Below, one piece after another: positions 1 through 7,841 of a stretch of 52,905 nucleotides of DNA. The stretch spans positions 1 to 52,905 of the forward strand of contig JAILAD010000067.1 in assembly GCA_024681795.1 (NCBI GenBank), written 5' to 3'. The notes beneath the pieces are model-generated. The model saw only the letters and a list, made by a program, of their open reading frames with translations, was not told where the DNA came from and did no database searches. Position numbers and translations under genes: made by a program. The DNA is from Lachnospiraceae bacterium (GTDB lineage: Bacteria > Bacillota > Clostridia > Lachnospirales > Lachnospiraceae). Position 1 is the stretch's first letter. Every line of letters starts with the position of its first letter.

Positions 1-1524
1 CGTCCCCGGAAACATATCCACCATACACAATTCCGTCGGCAAATAACCGTTTGAAATAAACACTTCCAAATCCCTCGCCAAAGAGGTGGGTTTGCATGAC
101 ACATAAACCATACGTTCCACTCCGTAACTTAAAATTTTGGGAAGTGCCTTTGGGTGAATACCATCCCTTGGTGGGTCCAGAATAATCATATCCGGCTTAT
201 CCGTTAAATCATCCAGAACTTTTAATACATCCCCGGCTATAAATTCACAATTATCAAGTCCGTTCAATTTTGCATTTTCTTTCGCTGCCTCTACCGCTTC
301 TTCTACAATTTCCACGCCGACCGCTTTATCGGCAACAGGTGCAAGCAGCTGTGCAATTGTTCCGGTTCCGGAATAAAGATCATAAATCACTCCGGTATGT
401 TTTTCTTCATTTTCTCCTTTTTCGACATTTCCTTTTTCGACGTTAAGCAGAAAATCCCTAACCTTTCCATACAGGACTTCTGCACCGAGACTGTTCGTTT
501 GAAAGAAAGAAAATTGTGAAATCCGAAACTGCAGTCCGAGCAATTCTTCCCGGATATAAGCACGTCCGAACAAAACTTCGCTTCCTTCATCCTTCACGAT
601 ATCCGCAACGGAATCATTTACGGTATGGACAATTCCCGTAAGCGTTCCTGAAAGAGACAGGTTTTGCAATCCCGTAGCAAAACCGGCAAGCAAAATATCC
701 TGTCGGTTTGCCTCCCTGTTTATTTCGGAAAAAGAACTACTGCCGTTTTCTTCCGTGACAGATTCGGAAAACGGACCACGAACCCCGCCCCCTTGGTCCA
801 TTTCGGAGGTGGTGACAAGGGCGACGAGGATTTCGCCGTACTTCCTGCTTTTGCGGACAAGAAGATGCCTTAAATAGCCGGTATGCTGTGTTTTATGAAA
901 ATACGGAATATTGCGTTCCTTAAAATATTCAAGCGTGAACTTTAGTATTTTCCGGAAATCCTCATCTACAATCTGACAATCAAAAACCGGAACGATATCA
1001 TACATGCTTCCCTTTTTGTGGAGGCCGAGAGATAACGGACCGTCCTTATATTCGTCTCCGAAGGAAAATTCCATCTTATTGCGGTATCCGTTTAAAACAG
1101 GACTTCCGTAAATCCCTTCACAGATCTCCTCGAGCGAAACTCCTCCTGCTTCAAGAACGGGACGAAGCAAATCCTTCACCTGATTTTCCTTAAGTTTCAG
1201 TTGTTCTTCGTAAGGAAGTGTACGGTAAGAGCATCCTCCGCAAATGCCGGAATGAGGGCAGTCTGATTCCGTCTCCAGTGGACTTTTTTCAAGCACTTCG
1301 AGAAGAATTCCTTCCGGACTTCCGTGATGCATTTTTTTGATACGAAGTTTTACTTTCTGTCCCGGTAAAACTCCTTTGGTGCGAACAACACAACTATCTT
1401 TGCCGGCAGATTTTTCCGACGCTTCATTTTTTGAAGCCTCTTCCACGGGGTTCAAAAGTACCTTCGCTTTATTTGGAAAATCAAGTCCGATTCCGGTTCC
1501 GGTTACCAAATCACCTTTTTTCAT
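1..1524 (-). CDS. rlmD: 23S rRNA (uracil-C5)-methyltransferase RlmD/RumA family, C-terminus cut by window edge
   Basis: SAM-dependent enzyme that methylates C5 of a uracil in 23S rRNA. The reading frame is open over all 508 visible codons. Seen: an N-terminal TRAM-like basic stretch; iron-sulfur type cysteines in CPHSGICGGC (C89, C95, C98); HTGYLRHLLVRKS in the middle; the SAM loop YDLYSGTGTIAQL; the DPPRDGIHPKAL motif; and the catalytic cysteine in YVSCKPTSLARDLE (about C477). The visible end, CMVDMFPGT, is normally followed by about 20 more residues, so little is missing. The start at 1524 gives a typical N-terminus. A Ser/Glu-rich insertion (ESVTEENGSSSFSE) interrupts the central domain and looks lineage-specific. 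RlmCD-type dual specificity, common in Firmicutes, cannot be excluded. Confidence 0.93.
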   Translation of the reverse strand, partial: MKKGDLVTGTGIGLDFPNKAKVLLNPVEEASKNEASEKSAGKDSCVVRTKGVLPGQKVKLRIKKMHHGSPEGILLEVLEKSPLETESDCPHSGICGGCSYRTLPYEEQLKLKENQVKDLLRPVLEAGGVSLEEICEGIYGSPVLNGYRNKMEFSFGDEYKDGPLSLGLHKKGSMYDIVPVFDCQIVDEDFRKILKFTLEYFKERNIPYFHKTQHTGYLRHLLVRKSRKYGEILVALVTTSEMDQGGGVRGPFSESVTEENGSSSFSEINREANRQDILLAGFATGLQNLSLSGTLTGIVHTVNDSVADIVKDEGSEVLFGRAYIREELLGLQFRISQFSFFQTNSLGAEVLYGKVRDFLLNVEKGNVEKGENEEKHTGVIYDLYSGTGTIAQLLAPVADKAVGVEIVEEAVEAAKENAKLNGLDNCEFIAGDVLKVLDDLTDKPDMIILDPPRDGIHPKALPKILSYGVERMVYVSCKPTSLARDLEVFISNGYLPTELCMVDMFPGT

Positions 1525-1553
1525 AAATACTCCTTATTTGCCAAACACAAAAC

Positions 1554-1577
1554 AAGCCCCGAATTTCTTCGGGGCTT
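1554..1577 (-). terminator. Rho-independent terminator after the small acidic membrane protein gene
   Basis: Perfect 10-bp stem AAGCCCCGAA/TTCGGGGCTT with a 4-nt loop. Read on minus it is followed by a T-rich tail (GTTTTGTGTTTGG). It lies between the stop at 1603 and the rlmD start at 1524, so it should end transcripts from the upstream minus-strand gene. The rlmD ribosome site lies just beyond it. Confidence 0.75.
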
Positions 1578-1602
1578 ATCAAATTCATTATATAATATCG
1601 GA

Positions 1603-1905
1603 TTAATCTTCCTTCTTCTCAACTACTGCTTCTTCATCATCAAAGAAATCATCATCGAAATCATCATCAAAATCATCGTCGAAATCTTCGAGATAATCAG
1701 GAGTTAAGTAACGATATACAAGGTATGCAATTCCTGCTACGGCTGCAACAGCACCGATAATTGCAAGAATCGTAATAATAACCTGTTTACGCTTTCTTTC
1801 TTCTTCTGCTTCTTTCTCTCTCTGTTTCTTGTAAACAATATCATCAAGATGAGTTGCAGTCAGAACATCTTCCCAACTTTTTATTTTCTTGATTGCTTCT
1901 AACAT
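1603..1905 (-). CDS. Small single-pass membrane protein with acidic DDDF-repeat tail
   Basis: A 100-residue protein of unknown function. The start MLEAIKKI at 1905 is preferred over a start 19 codons upstream because AGGAGG sits 9 nt before it. Layout: an amphipathic N-terminal 25 residues, a charged Lys/Glu helix (about 27-42), one membrane segment (about 43-68, rich in I/A/V), then a short tail built from repeated DDDF units and ending EKKED. The positive residues before the membrane segment predict that the acidic tail faces outside. It lies between a chemoreceptor gene and rlmD and is closed by a terminator, so it is probably its own transcription unit. No family recognised. Confidence 0.8.
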   Translation of the reverse strand: MLEAIKKIKSWEDVLTATHLDDIVYKKQREKEAEEERKRKQVIITILAIIGAVAAVAGIAYLVYRYLTPDYLEDFDDDFDDDFDDDFFDDEEAVVEKKED

Positions 1906-2044
1906 AACTACGATCCTCCTTATATTTACTTTCCTATCGTACTTATCTTTATTTCGAATCAAAAATCGAAATCAGTACCCCACTACATAAGAATATCACA
2001 ATTTATCGGAATTGGCTACTTTTTTTTACTTTTCGCCGCCGATT

Positions 2045-3727
2045 TTACAATGTAATCTTGCCGATCATCTGTGTCAGGTTGTCAGCGATTACCTTCAGGG
2101 TTTCCGCCTGGCGCTCCACATCGTTGATGGCATCGTTAACTTTGGTCGCATTTGCAAGTGTTTCTTCGGTGCTTGCCGCATTTTCCTGCGCGATGGATGT
2201 AAGATTGTGAACAACATCAATTACACGCTCTCTGGCTTCGTTCAGACTCTTGGTCTTATCCGCAATCAGTTCGATACTTTCGATGGATGCATCAATATCT
2301 TCTTTTACCAGACGGAATGCTTTCTCCGTTTCACCCACATCACGGTTCTGTGCATCGATGATTTCCTTTACGTCATCCATAATGGCAACGGATTTCGCGG
2401 ATTCTGCGGAAAGATTCTCGATAATCTTTTCAATCTCGTTTGCAGAGCGGTTCGACTGTTCCGCAAGTTTCTGAATTTCACTTGCGACAACCGCAAATCC
2501 TCGTCCGGCTTCACCTGCTCTGGCAGCTTCAATGGAAGCATTCAGACTTAGGAGGTTTGTCTGTTCCGCAATACCGGTAATCATTTCAACCGCATTCCGG
2601 ATTTCCGCAACGGATGCATTGGTTGCATTGGTCTGTTCATAAATGGTTTCCACGCTGGCACGTGTACGGTTATTGATTTCACTCAGTTTATTTAAAATGG
2701 CAATTGCCTGGCTTCCGGCCTGATCCATATCGGCGGCATTGGCACGAAGGGACTGCACTTCTCTGGTGGTCTCCTGTACCATGTCACCCATGATGGCAAC
2801 GTTATCCATTGCGGTCTGGGATTCACCTGCCTGTGAGGATGCGCCTTCCGAAATCTCGGAAATTGCTTTTTCCACCTGTCCGACACTTTCGGAAGAATTC
2901 ACCGCACCGACCGTCATATCACCGGATGCATCGTAAAGTGTCTTAATCGCTCCGTCCAGCTCATTGGAAATATTGTGAAGCTGGTCGGTAAGTTCCAGAA
3001 CGGACCTTGACATTCCGCCGCATTCATCGGATTTGGATGTGTAATTATCAAGCGCCCTGTTTTTTCTGAAATCCAGTTTTGCAAGTTTCTGGATGGAAAA
3101 GTTGATGATGGTAATCGGACTCATCATTTTTGCAATCAGCATAATCGCAAGTGCCAGAACAACCACGATAATTCCGATACATGAAAGAATCGACCGGAAG
3201 AGATTTTTCGTAGTTATATTCTGAATTTCAGACTTGTCGGCCGTTACCGCCACAATGAAGTCACCGTCATCGGAAACATAGTAGGTCACAACTTTCTTTG
3301 TTCCCTGATAAGTGGTTTCCAGATACTCGGGAAACGGAAAGAGGCCTCGCTGCAGATTCTGAACAACACCTTTGATTGCTTCATTCTCCACCGGTTTTCC
3401 GATACGTTCCTCATTGGGATTGTAAAGAATGGTTCCGTCACTTCCGACAACATAACAATAACTGGATGAGAATTCACGAATCTTCACTCCGGAGACAATT
3501 GCTTTTAAATTTTCAGGTTCCAGGACCGATTCTCCGTGAATTTCCTTCGCCGCTTCAACGCTTTCGCCGGCAAGAATTGCCACATCAATCATATAGTCCT
3601 CAATAACATCCGATGTGATGGCGATCTGTTTCGGAATAAAAACACCACCCATAACAGCGGAAATCAAGAGAACGGACGCAATCACAATTGTAACCGCTTT
3701 TCCGCGCAGGGATTTAAAAAGCCTCAT
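2045..3727 (-). CDS. Methyl-accepting chemotaxis protein with single Cache-like sensor domain
   Basis: Transmembrane chemoreceptor that passes an extracellular signal to the CheA/CheW array. Seen in 560 residues: membrane segment about 11-31; an outside domain of about 135 residues with a Cache-like core ([18 protein letters not shown] and [16 protein letters not shown]); a second membrane segment about 178-200; a HAMP-like region; then a long coiled coil whose hairpin tip reads [20 protein letters not shown] and [18 protein letters not shown] (about 385-425), the most conserved part of all receptors. A GGGGGGTAAGG ribosome site precedes the start. Length is normal. No chemotaxis or flagellar genes are nearby, so the ligand cannot be guessed. 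Confidence 0.95.
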   Translation of the reverse strand: MRLFKSLRGKAVTIVIASVLLISAVMGGVFIPKQIAITSDVIEDYMIDVAILAGESVEAAKEIHGESVLEPENLKAIVSGVKIREFSSSYCYVVGSDGTILYNPNEERIGKPVENEAIKGVVQNLQRGLFPFPEYLETTYQGTKKVVTYYVSDDGDFIVAVTADKSEIQNITTKNLFRSILSCIGIIVVVLALAIMLIAKMMSPITIINFSIQKLAKLDFRKNRALDNYTSKSDECGGMSRSVLELTDQLHNISNELDGAIKTLYDASGDMTVGAVNSSESVGQVEKAISEISEGASSQAGESQTAMDNVAIMGDMVQETTREVQSLRANAADMDQAGSQAIAILNKLSEINNRTRASVETIYEQTNATNASVAEIRNAVEMITGIAEQTNLLSLNASIEAARAGEAGRGFAVVASEIQKLAEQSNRSANEIEKIIENLSAESAKSVAIMDDVKEIIDAQNRDVGETEKAFRLVKEDIDASIESIELIADKTKSLNEARERVIDVVHNLTSIAQENAASTEETLANATKVNDAINDVERQAETLKVIADNLTQMIGKITL

Positions 3728-3753
3728 TCCCTTACCCCCCGTAAGTAAAAAAC

Positions 3754-4257
3754 TTATTGATTCTTACCGCAACATTTCTTATATTTCTTTCCGCTGCCGC
3801 AGGGACAGGGATCGTTCGGATAGATTCTCTCGCCTTTAATAATCGTGGTGGAAGATTTCTGTCTCTTATAGAGTTCTTTTCTGGTCTCCTCGTCAAAGAT
3901 GGGTTCCCACTCCTCTAACCCGTATAACCAGTCAGCTTCTGCGCCGACCATGTTCATGTAAAGCTTCTCCTTATCGAATTTCAGGGAAACTTCCGTATCG
4001 GATTCCATTGTTTCAATCGGGTTCGGTTCTACGAGGGATTCCTGAATACCGTCCAGGAAGCCGGTCATAAAGGAAATCGTGGTATTGTATTTTTCCGCAA
4101 GTTCTTTTACGGTACCCTTTACTTCCTCATCGGGATTCTTTAACAACTCCTTATAGATTTCCTTTTCTTTCAGGAAATATGCCTGCCACAGTTTGGACAT
4201 TTTAACCTTGTCCGGTTCCTGATACGCTTTTTTTCTCCATGCATCCAATAAAGCCAT
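3754..4257 (-). CDS. SEC-C motif (zinc-binding) domain protein
   Basis: A 167-residue soluble protein ending in a SEC-C motif, [19 protein letters not shown], the zinc-binding tail also found at the end of SecA. The three Cys of CPC..CC and the basic spacer are intact. The rest is helical and charged; [32 protein letters not shown] is a recognisable conserved block in related clostridial proteins, but its role is unknown. The start [12 protein letters not shown] at 4257 is chosen because GGAG lies 9 nt upstream; a longer frame beginning 32 codons earlier has no such site. It is separated by 26 nt from the downstream chemoreceptor gene. A role in protein quality control or translocation is only a guess from the zinc motif. 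Confidence 0.85.
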   Translation of the reverse strand: MALLDAWRKKAYQEPDKVKMSKLWQAYFLKEKEIYKELLKNPDEEVKGTVKELAEKYNTTISFMTGFLDGIQESLVEPNPIETMESDTEVSLKFDKEKLYMNMVGAEADWLYGLEEWEPIFDEETRKELYKRQKSSTTIIKGERIYPNDPCPCGSGKKYKKCCGKNQ

Positions 4258-4405
4258 TTTCTTTTTCTCCGTTTCTTCTGATAGTTCTGAAATTAATCCT
4301 TGTTTTCTATACAAAAAATACTTGATATTGTGTTTGTAATTACAATAAACCACAATAACAAGTACATTATATACCTATTTTATTCCGTTGAAAAGGGGAT
4401 TTTGC

Positions 4406-4591
4406 CTATTTTCCCTTACGTTTCTTCACTGCTTCGGTCAGGATATATTCAATCTGACCGTTTACCGACCGGAAATCATCCTCCGCCCAGGCTGCAATCT
4501 CGGCATAGAGTTTGGAAGAAAGGCGCAGCGGGATCTGCTTTTTCTCTCCGGCAGAGCCTGTATTCTGTTTTCCTGCGTTTTGTTGTCCCAT
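4406..4591 (-). CDS. Arc-type ribbon-helix-helix DNA-binding protein
   Basis: A 61-residue protein. Residues about 18-57 (QIPLRLSSKLYAEIAAWAED then SVNGQIEYILTEAVKKR) match the Arc/MetJ/CopG pattern: a short beta strand for DNA contact followed by two helices that dimerise. Proteins of this size and pattern act as small repressors, often alone and sometimes as antitoxins; no toxin gene is adjacent. The first 16 residues are low-complexity (Gln, Asn, Gly, Lys). The ATG and its GGGGAT ribosome site lie inside a REP-like repeat (4584-4695), which is unusual. The SPFH gene ends about 110 nt upstream. Confidence 0.75.
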   Translation of the reverse strand: MGQQNAGKQNTGSAGEKKQIPLRLSSKLYAEIAAWAEDDFRSVNGQIEYILTEAVKKRKGK

Positions 4592-4695
4592 AAATATCCC
4601 CTGTTGTCCCGGGGACTGTCCCCCGTTTTTCGGGGGACAGTCCCCGGCAGTTTGTGTCCCATAAATGTCCCACGTACCGGGAGGGACTGTCCCCT
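4584..4695. repeat. REP-like GGGACAGTCCC palindrome cluster, left copy
   Basis: A roughly 110-bp block with several copies of the palindrome GGGGACNGTCCCC (about 4612-4625, 4632-4646, 4679-4693) and the phrase TGTCCCATAAATRTCCC twice, at 4584-4600 and 4654-4670. The two central palindromes can pair into a long GC-rich hairpin (CCCCCG TTTTT CGGGGG). A matching block occurs at 52686-52792, sharing the order TGTCCCAT, TGTCCC, CGTACC, GGGAC..GTCCCC. This is the layout of extragenic palindromes mobilised by REP-associated (RAYT/Y1) transposases; no such transposase is in the window. Confidence 0.8.
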
Positions 4696-4699
4696 GTTA

Positions 4700-5689
4700 T
4701 TAATAAATGCTTCCGCTGTTTACAATCGGCTGTGCCTCTTTGTTGCCGCAAAGTACAACCATGAGATTGCTTACCATCTGAGCCTTGCGCTCGTTATCAA
4801 GAGTAACCATGTCTTTCTCGGAAAGCTGCTCAATTGCCATTTCCACCATGCTGACTGCACCTTCCACAATCTTACGACGCGCTGCGATAACCGCTACCGC
4901 CTGCTGACGCTGCAGCATTGCTGCCGCAATTTCCTCGGAGTAAGCAAGATGGGTAATGCGAACCTCGATAATCTCAAGTCCTGCTCCGACCACACGACTC
5001 TGGAGTTCATCCTTCATACGTTCCGCAACTTCCTGGGAACTGGAGCGAAGGGTCTTCTCCACGATTCCGTCACCGTCCTCGTCCATGTCGTCGTAAGGAT
5101 AAAGTCTTGAAATGTTACGGATTGTGGAATCGCACTGAATCGACAGGTAGTTTCTGTAATTCTCCACCGCAAAGACCGCTCTCGTCGGATCCACAACCTT
5201 CCAGATTACAACCGCGCCGATGATAATCGGGTTTCCGAGAATATCGTTAACCTTCTGTTTCTGATTATCAAGCGTATTCACTTTGAGCGAAACCGTTTTC
5301 GGACCGATACTGGTCACCTGTCCCTGCGCGTTCATCACGCTGCTTCTCGCCGGATTGAATGCCTGCGCAAACGGATTTACGAAGAAAAATCCCGCCTTTT
5401 TCACTGTTCCGTGATATTTACCGAAAAGTGTCAGCACCAGTGCTTCATTCGGCTTAACGGTCTTTAATCCCGCAAAGAAAATGCAGAAAAGTATAATCAG
5501 GAACATTGACACAAAGATCAAAAGTACGGAAATTCCGTTTGTCAGGTCCGCGAAAACCAATCCGATAATTCCGATAATGCTTGCTGCAATAATCCCGAAA
5601 ATATTCACGAAAAGCATCAAAAATCCGGAAGGCGGATTCAGCACGCGTTCCTGAATATTCGTATTAAAACCTCTGTTTTGTCCGTCCAT
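4700..5689 (-). CDS. SPFH/band 7 (prohibitin-like) membrane protein
   Basis: A 329-residue member of the SPFH (stomatin/prohibitin/flotillin) superfamily, which forms membrane-associated scaffolds. Seen: two hydrophobic segments near the N-terminus (about 22-45 and 48-75), then the SPFH domain beginning VKPNEALVLTLFGKYHGTV and running through VNPFAQAFNP, GNPIIIGAVVIWKVVDPTRA and LSIQCDSTIRNISRLYPYDD to GLEIIEVRITHLAYSEEIAAAMLQRQQA, a classic ending. The C-terminal helical part is KIVEGAVSMVEMAIEQL. The start at 5689 is chosen because GGGAGG lies 7 nt upstream. It probably has its own promoter (5745-5773) with a palindrome beside the start point. Confidence 0.92.
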   Translation of the reverse strand: MDGQNRGFNTNIQERVLNPPSGFLMLFVNIFGIIAASIIGIIGLVFADLTNGISVLLIFVSMFLIILFCIFFAGLKTVKPNEALVLTLFGKYHGTVKKAGFFFVNPFAQAFNPARSSVMNAQGQVTSIGPKTVSLKVNTLDNQKQKVNDILGNPIIIGAVVIWKVVDPTRAVFAVENYRNYLSIQCDSTIRNISRLYPYDDMDEDGDGIVEKTLRSSSQEVAERMKDELQSRVVGAGLEIIEVRITHLAYSEEIAAAMLQRQQAVAVIAARRKIVEGAVSMVEMAIEQLSEKDMVTLDNERKAQMVSNLMVVLCGNKEAQPIVNSGSIY

Positions 5690-5723
5690 TTTCTTTCCTC
5701 CCTGATACAATTATCAATTATAT

Positions 5724-5773
5724 TGATATCTATGTGATATCATCAAAATATCATAATTCTTTTTTCAAGTCAA
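5724..5773 (-). promoter_or_regulatory. Promoter with downstream palindromic operator for the SPFH gene
   Basis: On minus: TTGACT (5768-5773), 17-bp spacer, TATTTT (5745-5750). Just downstream of the -10 is the inverted repeat TGATATC-TATGT-GATATCA (5724-5742), which covers the expected start point and could be an operator. The SPFH ATG is about 50 nt further on. Upstream, GAATTCGGTAT is exactly duplicated in tandem (5795-5816), and the repeat contains the perfect palindrome ACCGAATTCGGT. Confidence 0.5.
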
Positions 5774-5818
5774 GCAAAATTCAGCCTTCAGACCGAATTC
5801 GGTATGAATTCGGTATAA

Positions 5819-7447
5819 TTATTGCAGTTTTTGAGAATCTTCGCGATTGAACAATCCGAAAACAAGAACAGGCGCCAGAGCCAGTACCGGCAGCGCATAG
5901 CGGATAACAGCGAGCGGTCCGAGGAACAGTGTCAGCAGATAGCAGAAACAAACCGTCGGAATCACAACCGCTTTTTTCCGTTTAAATACAACGGCAAAAA
6001 ACAGCGACGCAAGCGTAATCCAGAGCGGCAGTCCTCTTGAAAGAAGCGGATTCTCCGACCGGTTTGCGACGGTTTCAAAAACGGCATTTAAGCCGGGCAG
6101 AAATCCTTTTCTTTGAAAAGAAAATTCCCCATCCTCCGTGATAAACGTCTCCACATAAGGCGAAACGCTGTATATATCAAAGGATTTCGACCGGACATAC
6201 CAGTACGGACTGTACATGGATACATAGGAAAGGAAATAGGATTCCGGATATTTTTTCCCGAGCTTAAGCCAATATGATACGAATGCCCCCGGATCTTTTT
6301 TCATTTCTTCCGTCTTAAAATTTTTCTTTAAAGGATCCGAAATATGCGGGCAGTAATAGGGCGCATATTCCAAACCGATATAGCGGTCATAACCGTCAAG
6401 TTCCTCATTTGTAAAATCGCCGGCGTGGTCCGTATATGCGCGTCCGATCTGCTGAATCGGAACGCTTAACATCTCCTTCGTATCTGCCCCGGCAAACCCC
6501 ATAATCCCGAAAAGCGCCTTATCGACAAGCAGAAAACCGATTACAATCACCGCCCCGAAAAGCAGAATTTTTTTAAAGTGTTTTCGAAACAGAACGGCAA
6601 AAACAATCCCAGATAAAACCAGTCCGTAGATAACATTATTTCGGAAAAGGCATGCAAGAAGAAGGTCCAAAGCCGTTCTGGCAAGCGTTTCTCCGGTTCT
6701 CTCCTCTTTTAAAATAAGTGCTTCATAAACATGCACCATGGAAAGCACAAAAAAAATCATGCACCAGACATCTTTCGTCGGCGAGAAAGAGAAAAGCGCA
6801 AAAGTCGGATTCAGTAAGAAAAACAGAAACGTCAGAATTACAAAGATGTCATTTCGCATCACTTTCCGAACGGAGTAAACCACTCTTCCGAACAAAAGGG
6901 ATGTGCAGATAATCTGCAGTACGCTGTAGACCACAATCGCCTGCAAATGTCCGGAAGAAGCCGTTTCGGCAAGCCGGCAGAGTGTCCAGATTAATGTATG
7001 AAGCGGCGGATGCTGCCTTGTTACCTCCACGATACCGAGCGCCATCCTGTTTTGTTCAATGATGTCATAGCACCAGGTTCCCGGAAAATAGGAAAGATAC
7101 ACCACTCCGAACCAGAGGAAATAAACAGCCGCCGGCACAAACGGATTTTGACAAAATCTTGGCAAAAAACGGAACTTTGGAATTTTCTTTTCCAAAAGCA
7201 GAAAAACAAAATACAGAATTCCCGTCACAAAAAGAAAAATCAACGGGCTTAAATAAAACACCTTCCCGCTTTCCTTTAAAAGCGTAAGGTTCGGAAGCAG
7301 ATCCCTGTCGTAAATCACTCCGCCCGTAACCAGAAAAAAAGTAAAACATAACGCAAAACAAACCGAAGCAATCAGATACTTCGGTTTGAATCCGTCAGAC
7401 AATGTTCGCGTCTTTTTTTGTTTTTTTTCACTTTCCGTTGTCCGCAT
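5819..7447 (-). CDS. DUF6020-like polytopic membrane protein (GT-C-like)
   Basis: A 542-residue membrane protein with about 12 hydrophobic segments. The motif YFPGTWCYDIIEQNRMALG followed by RQHPPLHTLIWTL matches my recollection of the DUF6020 family, whose members resemble GT-C glycosyltransferases using lipid-linked sugars; the enzyme activity is not proven. FSPTKDVWCMIFFVLSM is a second conserved-looking loop. A large outside loop (about 320-440) lies between the last membrane groups. The start MRTTESEKK at 7447 is preferred over one 34 codons earlier because the earlier part is read out of frame from the preceding gene. Even so it overlaps that gene by 20 nt, which suggests coupled translation at the end of the purB operon. 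Confidence 0.82.
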   Translation of the reverse strand: MRTTESEKKQKKTRTLSDGFKPKYLIASVCFALCFTFFLVTGGVIYDRDLLPNLTLLKESGKVFYLSPLIFLFVTGILYFVFLLLEKKIPKFRFLPRFCQNPFVPAAVYFLWFGVVYLSYFPGTWCYDIIEQNRMALGIVEVTRQHPPLHTLIWTLCRLAETASSGHLQAIVVYSVLQIICTSLLFGRVVYSVRKVMRNDIFVILTFLFFLLNPTFALFSFSPTKDVWCMIFFVLSMVHVYEALILKEERTGETLARTALDLLLACLFRNNVIYGLVLSGIVFAVLFRKHFKKILLFGAVIVIGFLLVDKALFGIMGFAGADTKEMLSVPIQQIGRAYTDHAGDFTNEELDGYDRYIGLEYAPYYCPHISDPLKKNFKTEEMKKDPGAFVSYWLKLGKKYPESYFLSYVSMYSPYWYVRSKSFDIYSVSPYVETFITEDGEFSFQRKGFLPGLNAVFETVANRSENPLLSRGLPLWITLASLFFAVVFKRKKAVVIPTVCFCYLLTLFLGPLAVIRYALPVLALAPVLVFGLFNREDSQKLQ

Positions 7448-7829
7448 CTGCTGCCTTCCCGCCGGTTTCTTTCTCTTCCATCTTTTCACGGATTTCTTCC
7501 GCCTGACGCAGAGTTTCTTCCATCTCTTTCGTTCTGAAGGAAGCCACATTTTTCCGGCCGGTTACCGCACCGTAAATCCACATTCCGATCCAGAGAAAAA
7601 TCGGAAAAATAATGCAACCGAACATGAAAAGAGGAAAAATCCGCCCCTTATTCGGAACCGGCAGAATCGCGATGGCCGCCGTTGCAAGAATCCACAGACC
7701 GATTATAGCGAGTCCGATCCAGGCCATCACACGCTTTGCTTTTCCCCCGGAGCTGCTTTCCGCACCATTCCCGTTACTATTGCTGTTATTATTGTTATTA
7801 TCTTTATTCGTATTATCCGACATTTCCAT
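7428..7829 (-). CDS. Small two-pass membrane protein with Asn/Ser/Gly-rich N-terminus
   Basis: A 133-residue protein. The first 30 residues are low-complexity (Asn, Ser, Gly), followed by two membrane segments (about 35-55 and 65-88) and a cytoplasmic coiled-coil-like tail, RTKEMEETLRQAEEIREKMEEKE. A second in-frame ATG two codons in could be the true start. It begins 12 nt after purB and overlaps the DUF6020-like gene, so it is an operon member. The short GRKNVASFRTKEMEET segment is typical of small clostridial membrane proteins of unknown role; no function is proposed. Confidence 0.72.
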   Translation of the reverse strand: MEMSDNTNKDNNNNNSNSNGNGAESSSGGKAKRVMAWIGLAIIGLWILATAAIAILPVPNKGRIFPLFMFGCIIFPIFLWIGMWIYGAVTGRKNVASFRTKEMEETLRQAEEIREKMEEKETGGKAADADNGK

Positions 7830-7841
7830 AATCCGCCGATT

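Noticed and set aside
2012-2551. Open frame on plus opposite the chemoreceptor gene
   Set aside because: Antisense shadow of the receptor coiled-coil region; composition Cys/Phe-rich with no ribosome site or recognisable domain.
4462-4751. Minus-strand open frames inside the GGGACAGTCCC repeat (66 and 91 codons)
   Set aside because: Out of frame with the ribbon-helix-helix gene and encoded mainly by repeat DNA; repetitive GTVP/RGLSP wording is a palindrome artefact.
4388-5110. 240-codon plus-strand open frame across the regulator, repeat and SPFH gene
   Set aside because: Runs antisense to two well-supported genes and through a palindromic repeat; no family resemblance.
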